A stretch of DNA of 64,000 nt, taken from Streptomyces cellulosae. Its GTDB lineage: Bacteria > Actinomycetota > Actinomycetes > Streptomycetales > Streptomycetaceae. The stretch's first letter is position 1; each line of letters begins with the position of its first letter. Where the stretch lies: positions 372,001-436,000 of the forward strand of contig NZ_JOEV01000002.1 of assembly GCF_000721105.1 (NCBI RefSeq). The letters are read 5' to 3'. The notes beneath the pieces were generated by a model. The model did no database searches and had not been told where the DNA came from. It saw only the letters and a list, made by a program, of their open reading frames with translations. Position numbers and translations under genes: made by a program. Of the stretch, positions 7,965 through 16,270 are shown in pieces.

Positions 7965-9007
7965 CCACCTCCTCCTCATCCTCCGCAACCCACGGCCGCA
8001 GTCCCGCCGGCCTGGACGTATCGGCGTCGTTCGCGACCACGCTGGACACACCCGAGCACATCCGGATCGCCGAGGAACTCGGCTTCAAGCGTGCGTGGCT
8101 GTACGACACACCGCAGCAGAGCCCCGACGTGTGGATGACCCTGGCGCTGGCCGCCGAACGCACCCACCGCATCGGGCTCGGACCGGGTGTCCTCGTACCG
8201 GCGCTGCGCCACCCGATGGTCAACGCCAGCGGGGCCGCGGCTCTCGAGCGCCTGGCCCCCGGGCGGGTCGCGGTCGCGTTCGGCACCGGATACACGGGCC
8301 GTCGCGCGATGGGACAACAGCCCGTCTCGTGGGCGTACATGACCCGCTACGTCACGACCTTCCGCGGGCTCCTGAGGGGCGAGACCGTCGAATGGGAGGG
8401 CAGCTCGATGCGCATGCTGCACACCCCCGAACACCCGCGGGGCGCGCCGGACACCATCCCGGTCTACATCGCGGCGATCGGCCCGAAGGGCACGGCGATC
8501 GCCGAGTCACTCGGGGAGGGCGTCTTCATCGTGGGAATCGACGGTGTCTCCGAAGGAGCCAAGAAGTTCGAGAACGTCATCTACAACACCGCAGGGTCCG
8601 TGCTCGGCGACGGCGAGGACCTCAGCAGTGAGCGACTGCGCACTGCGGCGGGCCCGGCGCTGGCGCAGCTGTTCCACATCTCCTACGAGCTCGGCGGCGA
8701 GGAAGCGGTCACGGCGCTGCCCGGCGGGCCGGAATGGCTGGCCGTCGTGCTGAAGACACCAGAGGCCGAACGCCACCTGGCGGTGCATCACGGACACCTT
8801 CTACGTCTGAACGAGGCGGATACCGCCGCCTGGAACGCAGGCGGCCACAGGCTGGTCGGGCACACCCTCACCGGCACGGCTGACGAGGTCCTCACCAGAG
8901 TGAAGGACCTGGCTGCGCAGGGAGTCACCGAGATCACGTACCAGCCCGCCGGCGACATCCGCCGCGAGCTCGAAGCCTTCGCCGGCGCGGTGGGCCTGCG
9001 GCGATGA
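7961..9007 (+). CDS. Luciferase-like (LLM class) flavin-dependent oxidoreductase
   Basis: A 348-residue TIM-barrel oxidoreductase of the bacterial luciferase superfamily. Typical segments are AEELGFKRAWLYD, LALAAERTHRIGLGPGVL and GRVAVAFGTGYTGR, with PVYIAAIGPKGTAIAESLG later. Members use either FMNH2 delivered by a reductase or F420; sequence alone does not decide between them. The ATGA overlap with the thioesterase couples their translation. A flavin reductase at 2555 would supply FMNH2, making a two-component monooxygenase plausible. Together with downstream-acting hydrolases this resembles type II Baeyer-Villiger chemistry, which is inference. Confidence 0.88.
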   Translation: MTTSSSSSATHGRSPAGLDVSASFATTLDTPEHIRIAEELGFKRAWLYDTPQQSPDVWMTLALAAERTHRIGLGPGVLVPALRHPMVNASGAAALERLAPGRVAVAFGTGYTGRRAMGQQPVSWAYMTRYVTTFRGLLRGETVEWEGSSMRMLHTPEHPRGAPDTIPVYIAAIGPKGTAIAESLGEGVFIVGIDGVSEGAKKFENVIYNTAGSVLGDGEDLSSERLRTAAGPALAQLFHISYELGGEEAVTALPGGPEWLAVVLKTPEAERHLAVHHGHLLRLNEADTAAWNAGGHRLVGHTLTGTADEVLTRVKDLAAQGVTEITYQPAGDIRRELEAFAGAVGLRR

Positions 9008-9069
9008 GTCCGTGCGCTGGACCCCGACGGCGCAGCGCACGGGCCTGGACGTCTCGCGCACGTGGGTGG

Positions 9070-9107
9070 TGTACAAGCCATATAGTGAGGAGTTATCGAG
9101 CCGTACA
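9070..9107. promoter_or_regulatory. Inverted repeat before the HxlR gene
   Basis: TGTAC (9070-9074) and GTACA (9103-9107) form short inverted arms around CATATAGTGAGG in the gap before the HxlR-family gene. HxlR proteins bind inverted GTAC-type repeats in some characterised cases, and autoregulation would be usual. The arms are short, so this is tentative. Confidence 0.35.
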
Positions 9108-9115
9108 GTAGAAGC

Positions 9116-9805
9116 ATGACGACCGCAAGAACATACGGCCAGATGTGTCCGATCGCCCGTTCCATGGACGTCCTCGGCGAACGGTGGACCTTTCTGATCG
9201 TGCGTGAGCTGCTGCTCGGGCCCAAGCGGTTCAAGGATCTCGCCGACACGCTCCCGGCCCTCGGGCCGAACCGTCTGACCGCGCGTCTTCGCAGTCTGGA
9301 GGCGGCCGACGTCGTTCGCCGGAGCACGCTTCCGCCGCCCGCCGGGGTGGCGGTGTACGAGCTCACCGAGAGGGGCGAAGGCCTCCGTGAGCCGCTCATC
9401 GCGCTCGGCCGGTGGGGTCTGGGGCTTCCGCCGTCTCCGGAGATCGACCCGACGACGACCCGCGTAGACCTCATCGCCCTGAGTGTGTCGAGCCTTGTCA
9501 CGCCGGACAAGCTCGCAGGTCTCAAGGAGATCTACGAGCTGCACGTGGGCAGAGAGACGTTCCATGTCGAGATCGCCGACGGCCGGATGTGGACGAGGAG
9601 CGGCCCGGCACCCGTTCGCCCCGACCTTGAGATCCACTGTCGTACGCGGACCTTCCTCAAGCTGATTTTCGGCGGCACCCAAGTCACCGATGCGGTGCGG
9701 TCGGGCGATGTGCGAGTGGCCGTCGGAACGGACGAACTGGTCGAGCGAGCCTTCGACCTGATGTCCGGTACCGAGATCGACTACCCGGTGTACGTGGGGA
9801 TGTAG
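9116..9805 (+). CDS. HxlR-family regulator with C-terminal SCP2-like domain
   Basis: A 229-residue protein. The first 100 residues are an HxlR winged helix: MCPIARSMDVLGERWTFLIV, then a recognition region around LGPNRLTARLRSLEAADVV and the wing at AVYELTERGEGL. Residues from about 115 on resemble an SCP2 sterol-binding-like domain (ETFHVEIADGRM, LEIHCRTRTFLKLIFGG, SGDVRVAVGTDEL), which could be the effector pocket for a hydrophobic ligand. The start has only a weak AGAAG upstream. It follows the 4290-9007 operon on the same strand and probably regulates it and itself. Confidence 0.88.
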   Translation: MTTARTYGQMCPIARSMDVLGERWTFLIVRELLLGPKRFKDLADTLPALGPNRLTARLRSLEAADVVRRSTLPPPAGVAVYELTERGEGLREPLIALGRWGLGLPPSPEIDPTTTRVDLIALSVSSLVTPDKLAGLKEIYELHVGRETFHVEIADGRMWTRSGPAPVRPDLEIHCRTRTFLKLIFGGTQVTDAVRSGDVRVAVGTDELVERAFDLMSGTEIDYPVYVGM

Positions 9806-9828
9806 CGGGGAGAGGTTCGTTCCGCGGG

Positions 9829-10127
9829 TGCCCACCCGTCGACCGGTGGGTCGCCGCCGACTACCGCCAACACAGCTCGGCCGCGCCCGACGGCCCCGAA
9901 GGCCTGCGTTGGCTGATGGGGTCACTCACCGACGCTTCCGTCACGAGGAGGCCCGGGTCATCGCCGAGGGCGACCTGGTCGCGGTCCACGGCGTCTACTA
10001 CGGCTTCGGTCCCAACCCGCTGGTCGCCTTCGACCTGTTCCGCGTCGCCGACGTCAAGCTCGCCGAGCACTGGGACATCGTCGCCCCCGTACCGGACACC
10101 CTGCCGCACGACAACAGCCTGTTCTGA
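9829..10127 (+). pseudogene. Broken NTF2-like (SnoaL-like) gene
   Basis: Two frames together give an NTF2-like protein. One frame reads VDRWVAADYRQHSSAAPDGP then EGLRWLMGSLTD. After about 9930 the match moves to another frame, reading FRHEEARVIAEGDLVAVHGV and then YYGFGP with a normal C-terminus (VAPVPDTLPHDNSLF). The usual first 20 or so residues are missing and no start with a ribosome binding site is seen. It is therefore truncated and frameshifted. Its stop is immediately followed by the broken end of the convergent phosphatase pseudogene. Confidence 0.7.
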
Positions 10128-11533
10128 TCGCTGGACGATCACGTCGAACCAGTCGCCGCCCACCCCGGCGTTGCCGCCCGCAGGCACGTAACGGGACGCC
10201 GTCTCCACCGCAGGGTGGAGGGTCGGCTTTCCCGGCAGCAGGGACCGCTGGAGCGTCAGCGCGATGCCGCGCTCGTGGGTGAAGCGACGGGCGTTGTCCA
10301 GGCAGACGGCGACCTTGGCCACCAGGTCCTCGATGACGGTCAGGTCATCGGGGCCGAAAGGGTCGGGAGAGGACGAGTGCCGGAGGAAGAGGGCGGCCCC
10401 GAGGGTCACGCCGCGGGCCCGGACGGGCACCGCGAGCAGGGAGTGCGTGCCCAAGGCGCGGGCGTACGCCGCCTGAACGGGGTCCTCGGCGAGCCAGCGC
10501 ACGATGTCGGGGTCCTGCACATGGCCCAGCACTGTACGGCCGGTGACCTGGCAGCGGACGACGGGAGAGGACTGCGGATGGGTGTGGATCGCGCCGACGC
10601 CAGGGGCGGCGCCGGGCGGAAGAGGGCGGGTGCCGCCCTGCGCCGCCCGCCGCAGCGAGAGGGGTCCCGTGCGGGTGCCGGGGCCGGGCAGCGCACCGCT
10701 GAAGACGTCCTCCAGGAGATCGACACTGACGAAGTCGGCGAAGCGGGACACCGTCACGGTCACGTCGACGAGTTCCTGGGCGGTTCCCGCCACGTCCAGG
10801 CTCGCGCCGATGCGGGTCCTGGCCTCGCCGAGCAGGGCCATGCGTTCGCGGCTGTGGTGCTGCTCGGAGTAGTCGTTGCCCACCATGCCCACCGCGTGCA
10901 CCCGGCCGTGCGCGTCTTTGAGCGGGAAGACGTCCACGGCCCAGGCATGTGCCCGTTCCCGCGGGAGTGCGACGAAGAGTTCGGTGTATTCCGGCTCGCC
11001 GGTCTCGCTGACCCTGAGAATCCTGCGCTCCGCCTCTTCGAAAGCGGGTCCCGGGAGGAATTCGGTCAGATGCCGGCCGCGGACTTCGCTCTCTGGGCGA
11101 GGTCCACCGCCCGCCGTGCGGCCTCGTTGGACCACAGCAGCCGCCCCTCACGGTCGTAGATCGACAGAGAGGGGGACTGCTGCTCCAGCACCACATGAGG
11201 TCCTGCAGCTTCCCCGTCCCCGGTGACGCAACGGTTGTCACGAGGAAGCTCTGCTGCTGCGTGGCGCCGAACAACGGGCTCAGGTGGACCTTCGTGTCCA
11301 GCAGACTGCCGTCCCGATGGCGCAGCGTCTCACCGTCGGCGCAGACCAGATCGTCCAGGGGCTGGCCGATGATCTCCGCGGGGGTGTATCCCAGAAGCTC
11401 TTGCTTGGGCCGCGCGGCTCCAGTAGGCCACACGGGTGTCCCCGTCCGTCACGGCTATGGTCACGGACTCGGCGGGGTGGGCCTCGTCCGGCCGCCGTGT
11501 GTGTCGGCCGGGCGGCCCGGCGGTGCGATGCAT
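10128..11533 (-). pseudogene. Decayed PAS-GAF-PP2C (RsbU-type) regulator phosphatase
   Basis: On the minus strand, pieces of a Streptomyces PAS/GAF/SpoIIE-like protein can be followed through different frames. A first PAS piece (DGDTRVAYWSRAA) breaks near 11430. LLGYTPAEIIGQPLDDLVC follows and breaks near 11200. VLEQQSPSLSIYDREGRLLW breaks near 11095. The long last frame carries a PAS tail, a GAF domain (LGTHSLLAVPVRARGVTLGA) and the start of the phosphatase domain (SLLPGKP, GGDWFDVI), which is cut off at 10128. At least three frameshifts plus loss of the phosphatase core make it nonfunctional. Confidence 0.8.
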
Positions 11534-11627
11534 GGCGCACCTGGTCTTTCTGCCTGCCGGGGCACTGTCCACGATCGTGCGGGAAGCAGCGGAGGGCAAG
11601 ACGGGACGGGGCTGCCGGCCGGGCGAT

Positions 11628-12212
11628 TCAGCCGTGTGGTCCCGTGCCGCGCAGGAACGTGTCGACGACGAGCGTGGCCATCGCGTCCGCGTTCTGCCGG
11701 ACCTGGTCCGGGTCGAGATCCGCGCCGCCTCCGTGCTGGGCCTCTTCGACGAGGGCGTAGTAGACCCGCCGGGCCCACATGAGGTCCGTGTCCGGGGCGA
11801 GGAGCCCTTCGCGCTGGGCCCGGGCGAAGAACGCGAGGGCGCCGGCGTTGACCTCGGACCAGATCGCCGCGGTGAGGGGGGAGTCGGCGAGAGGGTGGCC
11901 GAGGGTGAACCGCCAGACGCTCTTGATCCGCAGAACGTTCGCCGTGACGCGGTGCAGTGCCACAAGCGGTGGGGCGGTGTCCATGTGGGCGTCCGCCACT
12001 GACTCCATGAGCTGCTGCTTTGCCGAGGCGGCGAGTGCTTCGATGAGGGCCTGGCGGTTGGCGAACCGCCGATGCACGGTCGTTCTGGCCACGCCCGCCT
12101 GTTCGGCGATCTGCTCCATGGAGGCCCCGGGGTCTTCGGCAAGGACCTGCTCGGCCGCCTCCAGAATCGCGCGCACACTGCGTGCGGCATCCGCCCGCAG
12201 GGGTCGGCCCAT
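11628..12212 (-). CDS. TetR/AcrR-family transcriptional regulator
   Basis: A 194-residue repressor. The helix-turn-helix spans residues 12-55 (VRAILEAAEQVLAEDPGASM, then EQIAEQAGVARTTVHRRFAN). The C-terminal part is a helical ligand domain without an identifiable signature. GGGAG lies before the ATG at 12212. It is divergent from the molybdenum hydroxylase operon that starts at 12507. The 290-base AT-richer gap would hold the shared promoters, so the PaoABC-like operon is the likely target. Confidence 0.9.
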   Translation of the reverse strand: MGRPLRADAARSVRAILEAAEQVLAEDPGASMEQIAEQAGVARTTVHRRFANRQALIEALAASAKQQLMESVADAHMDTAPPLVALHRVTANVLRIKSVWRFTLGHPLADSPLTAAIWSEVNAGALAFFARAQREGLLAPDTDLMWARRVYYALVEEAQHGGGADLDPDQVRQNADAMATLVVDTFLRGTGPHG

Positions 12213-12506
12213 GACTTATCCACTCCCGTTGTTGATTCGTGATGCACCGAAGACCATACGCCTGACCTGCGAATTTGTACTGATTTGCATCAATGTTGTT
12301 GCGTGGGAATGTAAATTTGCGACAAGGATGATGCGGTTATTGGGTTGAACTGCTACGTTCCTGTTTTAGATCATGGACCTACCCTCATGCTCGGCTCCCG
12401 GTCGGCGGTTTCTCAAGTCCGCGGAGCGGAGTCCCTCTGGTCCTGGCCTATGTGCCTGATGGCCCCCAGGAGAACGAGCCCACGGGTGAACCGGAGGAAT
12501 GACACG

Positions 12507-12992
12507 GTGGAGATCGAGCTGCGGATCAACGGGTCCGCCCAGAGACTGGACGTCGCGCCACAGGTGAGCCTGCTCGACGCATTGCGCGAGTACCTGGGCC
12601 TGACCGGCACCAAGAAGGGCTGTGACCAGGGCGCGTGCGGGGCCTGCACGGTCCTCGCTGACGGCCGTCGGATCAACGCGTGCCTCGCGCTGGCGGTGCA
12701 GTACCAGGGCCGTGAGATCACGACCATCGAAGGGGTCGACCACCCGCTGCAGGAGGCGTTCGTCCGCACCGACGGGTTCCAGTGCGGCTACTGCACGCCG
12801 GGCCAGATCTGTTCGGCGATCGGGATGCTCGCCGAACACAAGGAAGGCGCGCCCAGCGCGGCGACCGAGCACCTCGCCGACACCGGCGGGGAACTGGACG
12901 ATGCGGAGATCCGGGAGCGGATGAGCGGCAACCTGTGCCGCTGCGGCGCCTACAACGGCATCGTCTCGGCGATCAAGGAGGTCGCGAAGTGA
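12507..12992 (+). CDS. Molybdenum hydroxylase, [2Fe-2S] subunit (PaoA/XdhC-family small subunit type)
   Basis: A 161-residue iron-sulfur subunit of the xanthine dehydrogenase/aldehyde oxidase family. It passes electrons from the molybdenum centre to FAD. The plant-type ferredoxin cluster ligands are Cys39, 44, 47 and 59; the second cluster uses Cys93, 96, 144 and 146 (CGYCTPGQ and LCRCGAYN). The GTG at 12507 is chosen for the GGAGG nine bases upstream; an ATG in another frame lies between. An insertion of about 25 residues (HKEGAPSAATEHLADTGGEL region) separates the second-cluster pairs. First gene of a translationally coupled operon. Confidence 0.93.
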   Translation: MEIELRINGSAQRLDVAPQVSLLDALREYLGLTGTKKGCDQGACGACTVLADGRRINACLALAVQYQGREITTIEGVDHPLQEAFVRTDGFQCGYCTPGQICSAIGMLAEHKEGAPSAATEHLADTGGELDDAEIRERMSGNLCRCGAYNGIVSAIKEVAK

Positions 12993-13987
12993 AGTCGTTC
13001 TCCTACCTCAGCGCACCGGACGTGAGCACTGCGCTGCGCACGATCGCGGACAGCGATGACGTGAAGTTCCTCGCGGGCGGGACGAACCTCGTCGATCTCA
13101 TGCGTGAGGGCATCGAACACCCGGCCACCGTCGTGGACATCACCCGCCTGCCGCTGACCGGGATCGAGGAACTACCCGACGGCACCATCCGCGTCGGCGC
13201 ACTGGTGACCAACAGCAGGCTCGCGGCGGACCCTCTCATCAGGACCCGCTATCCGGTGCTGGCCCAGGCGATCCTGCTGGGTGCCTCCGCCCAGCTGCGG
13301 AACATGGCGACCGTGGGCGGGAACCTGCTGCAGCGCACCCGCTGCATGTACTTCTACGACGAGGCCTCCGCCTGCAACAAACGCGAACCCGGCAGTGGCT
13401 GTGACGCGATCGGCGGGTTCTCCCGCGGTAGCGCGGTCCTCGGGGCGAGCGAGCACTGCATCGCCACCCATCCCTCGGACATGGCAGTGGCACTGGTGCT
13501 GCTCGACGCGGTCGTCGAGGTCGAGAGCGTGCGTGGCATCCGGCGTATCCCGGTCGCCGACTTCCACCGGCTGCCCGGCGACACACCCCACATCGAGACG
13601 GTACTGGCCGCCGACGAGCTGATCACGGCCATCGAGCTGCCGCCGGTACCGGTGGCAGCGCACTCGCGCTATCGCAAGGTCCGCGACCGAGCGTCGTACG
13701 CCTTCGCCCTGGTCTCGGTCGCCGCGGCGCTCAAGGTCGCCGCCGACGGCCGTATCGCCGAGGTCCGACTGGCACTCGGCGGCGTCGCGACCAAGCCGTG
13801 GCGGGCACGCATCGCGGAAGAGCTGCTGCTGGGCGGCGAGGCCACCGATGAGAGCTTCGCCCACGCCGCCGCCGCCGAACTCGCCCCCGCGCTGCCCCTG
13901 TCCGACAACGCCTTCAAGATCGACCTGGCCCAGCGGACGGTCGTGGCCGTGCTGCGGAAACTCAACGCCGAGCGGAGCGCATCGTGA
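12989..13987 (+). CDS. Molybdenum hydroxylase, FAD-binding subunit with extra Fe-S motif (PaoB-like)
   Basis: A 332-residue medium subunit. FAD-binding segments are FLAGGTNLVDLM (about 27-38) and QLRNMATVGGNLLQRTRC (about 102-119). Between the FAD subdomains are four cysteines at about 119, 129, 138 and 157. These match in placement the extra [4Fe-4S] insertion described for E. coli PaoB (YagS), which ordinary xanthine dehydrogenases lack. The CO-dehydrogenase-type C-terminal domain follows. GTGA overlaps exist at both ends (with 12992 and 13984). Substrate not predictable; aldehydes are known for Pao enzymes. Confidence 0.92.
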   Translation: MKSFSYLSAPDVSTALRTIADSDDVKFLAGGTNLVDLMREGIEHPATVVDITRLPLTGIEELPDGTIRVGALVTNSRLAADPLIRTRYPVLAQAILLGASAQLRNMATVGGNLLQRTRCMYFYDEASACNKREPGSGCDAIGGFSRGSAVLGASEHCIATHPSDMAVALVLLDAVVEVESVRGIRRIPVADFHRLPGDTPHIETVLAADELITAIELPPVPVAAHSRYRKVRDRASYAFALVSVAAALKVAADGRIAEVRLALGGVATKPWRARIAEELLLGGEATDESFAHAAAAELAPALPLSDNAFKIDLAQRTVVAVLRKLNAERSAS

Positions 13988-16227
13988 CCACACGCACCAG
14001 GACAGATGCCGAGTCCGGCGCGGACACTTCCGTGCCCGTCGGGGGCGCGGTCGGACGTCCGGTGGACCGCCGGGACGGCCACGCGAAAGTGACCGGGGCG
14101 GTGCGGTTCTCCGCCGAGCACCACTACCCGAACCTCACCTACGCGACGCTGGTCCATGCCACCGTCGCCCGTGGCACGATCACTCGCATCGACACGGCCG
14201 CGGCGGCCGCGGTGCCCGGCGTCCTGGCGGTCCTCACCCACCTCGACGCCCCGAGGATCCGACCGGTGCGCAAGGCCAACATCGTGCGGGACCTGGGACC
14301 GAGCGTGTCGGGAACCAGCCTCGACTACCTGAACACCGATCAGGTCTTCTGGGACGGCCAGCCGATCGCCGTCGTGGTCGCGAAGAACTCGGCCGCGGCG
14401 AACGAGGCCGCCCCACTCGTCAAGGTGACCTACGACCTGCTGCCCGCGCGGGTGGACTTCGCCACCGAGCAGCACAACGCCACCCCGGCGAAGGGCGACC
14501 TCACCTTCTCCGGCCAGTCGAAGAAGGGTGACGCCGAGGCGGCGCTGGCCGCTGCGGAGGTCTCGGTCGACCTGCGCTACACCACCCCCGGCCTGCAGCA
14601 CAACGCGATAGAGCCGCACGCCACGGTCGCCGTCTGGGACGGTGACCACCTCACCGTGCACGACACCACGCAGGCCATCAACCAGAGCCGCCGCTACCTG
14701 GCCTGGCGGTTCGGTGTGCCGGCGTCCCACGTCCGCGTCCATGCCGAGTTTCTGGGGGGCGGCTTCGGCGGGAAGTTCGCCGTCTGGCCCGGCACGGTCA
14801 TCGCGGCGATGGCGGCCAAGGCCGTCGGGCGGCCCGTACGCCTGGCGCTGAGCCGCACGGCCGTCAACCGCGCCACCGGTGGGCGTACCGCCTCGACCAA
14901 CCGGATCGCGCTCGGTGCGACCCGCGACGGCCGGCTCACCTCGCTGATCCAGGACAGCATCACCCGCACCGGCTCGACCGGGGGCCTGCTCGAGGCGACC
15001 AGCTCGCCGGCCCGGCACCTCTACGGCGCCCAGAACATGCTGACCCGGCAGAACCTCGTCGCGATGGATCTGATGCCCAACACCTGGCTGCGCGCCCCCG
15101 GCGAGGCGATCGGCAGCTTCGTGCTGGAATCGGCGATGGACGAACTCGCCTACGAGCTGTCCATGGACCCGATCGCCCTGCGGCTGCGCAACGAGCCCAC
15201 AAAGGATCCGACCGGCGGCAAGAAGTTCTCCCAGCGGATGCAGCGTGAAGCCTTCGAGACCGGCGCCGAACGCTTCGGCTGGGCGGACCGCAACCCCGAA
15301 CCCCGCTCCATGCGGGACGGCGAGTGGCTCGTCGGGATGGGCACGGCCACCGCCTACCACCCGACCCTGCGCCTGGTCGCCGACGTCAAGGTACGGCTGA
15401 GCGACGACGGCAGCGCGCTCGTGCAGTGCGGATTCCATGAGATGGGCATGGGCGCCGCGACCGTACAGGCACAGATCGCCGCGGACGCGCTCGGCATCGC
15501 GTACGAGAAGGTCCGGGTCGAGTACGGCGACACGGCCCTGCCGACCGGCCCGATGGCCGGCAACTCCAACCAGACGGCGACGGTCGCCACCAGCGTTCTC
15601 GCCGCGTGCGCCGAGCTGACCCGGAAGGTGAGTGCCCTGGCCCGGCGTACGGGCACGACCGGTCAGGAACCGGCGGCCGCCCTGCGTGCGGCGAAGCGCC
15701 CGTTCCTCGAGGCCTCGGTCGGGTCGGCCACCCGGTGGGGTGTGCTGGGCAGTCAGGGCCGGTTCCTTTCCACCTTCCTGAAGGACCAGCGCTGGTCCAA
15801 GGCCGCCCGTGGAGCTCAGTTCTGCGAGGTGCGGGTGAACGCCGACACCGGCGAACTGCGGATCTCGCGCTGGCTCGGCATGTTCGACGTCGGCCGCATC
15901 ATCAACCCCAAGACCGCGGCCAGCCAGCTCCGCGGGGCCGTGGTCATGGGCATCGGCATGGCGCTGTCGGAGCAGGCCCTGATCGATCCCCGCAACGGGC
16001 GCACCCTGAGCGCCGGGCTCGACTCCTACTACGTGCCGGTGCACGCCGACATCCCCCCGATCGACGTCGACTGGCTCGACGAGCCGGACAAGACGATGCC
16101 CCTGGGAATCATCGGACTGGGCGAGGTCGGCATGACCGGCGTGGCGGCCGCGATCGCGAACGCCGTCTATCACGCGACCGGCAAGCGGATCCGGGACCTG
16201 CCGATCACGCTGGACAAACTGCTCTGA
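13984..16227 (+). CDS. Molybdenum hydroxylase, molybdopterin-binding large subunit (PaoC-like)
   Basis: A 747-residue catalytic subunit binding the molybdopterin-cytosine cofactor. It contains GGGFGGKF near residue 257, a long cofactor-binding region, and near the C-terminus GLGEVGMTG, whose Glu is the family's catalytic base position. GTGA overlap with the FAD subunit gene indicates coupled translation. Length and the paired PaoB-like subunit argue for the periplasmic/cytosolic aldehyde oxidoreductase group rather than purine-specific xanthine dehydrogenase. No Tat signal is evident, so it is probably cytosolic. Likely oxidises an aldehyde or N-heterocycle from the island's pathway (inference). 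Confidence 0.92.
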   Translation: MTTRTRTDAESGADTSVPVGGAVGRPVDRRDGHAKVTGAVRFSAEHHYPNLTYATLVHATVARGTITRIDTAAAAAVPGVLAVLTHLDAPRIRPVRKANIVRDLGPSVSGTSLDYLNTDQVFWDGQPIAVVVAKNSAAANEAAPLVKVTYDLLPARVDFATEQHNATPAKGDLTFSGQSKKGDAEAALAAAEVSVDLRYTTPGLQHNAIEPHATVAVWDGDHLTVHDTTQAINQSRRYLAWRFGVPASHVRVHAEFLGGGFGGKFAVWPGTVIAAMAAKAVGRPVRLALSRTAVNRATGGRTASTNRIALGATRDGRLTSLIQDSITRTGSTGGLLEATSSPARHLYGAQNMLTRQNLVAMDLMPNTWLRAPGEAIGSFVLESAMDELAYELSMDPIALRLRNEPTKDPTGGKKFSQRMQREAFETGAERFGWADRNPEPRSMRDGEWLVGMGTATAYHPTLRLVADVKVRLSDDGSALVQCGFHEMGMGAATVQAQIAADALGIAYEKVRVEYGDTALPTGPMAGNSNQTATVATSVLAACAELTRKVSALARRTGTTGQEPAAALRAAKRPFLEASVGSATRWGVLGSQGRFLSTFLKDQRWSKAARGAQFCEVRVNADTGELRISRWLGMFDVGRIINPKTAASQLRGAVVMGIGMALSEQALIDPRNGRTLSAGLDSYYVPVHADIPPIDVDWLDEPDKTMPLGIIGLGEVGMTGVAAAIANAVYHATGKRIRDLPITLDKLL

Positions 16228-16270
16228 GACGACGGCCCGGTCTGCGCACTGCGACAAGAAAGAAACACCC

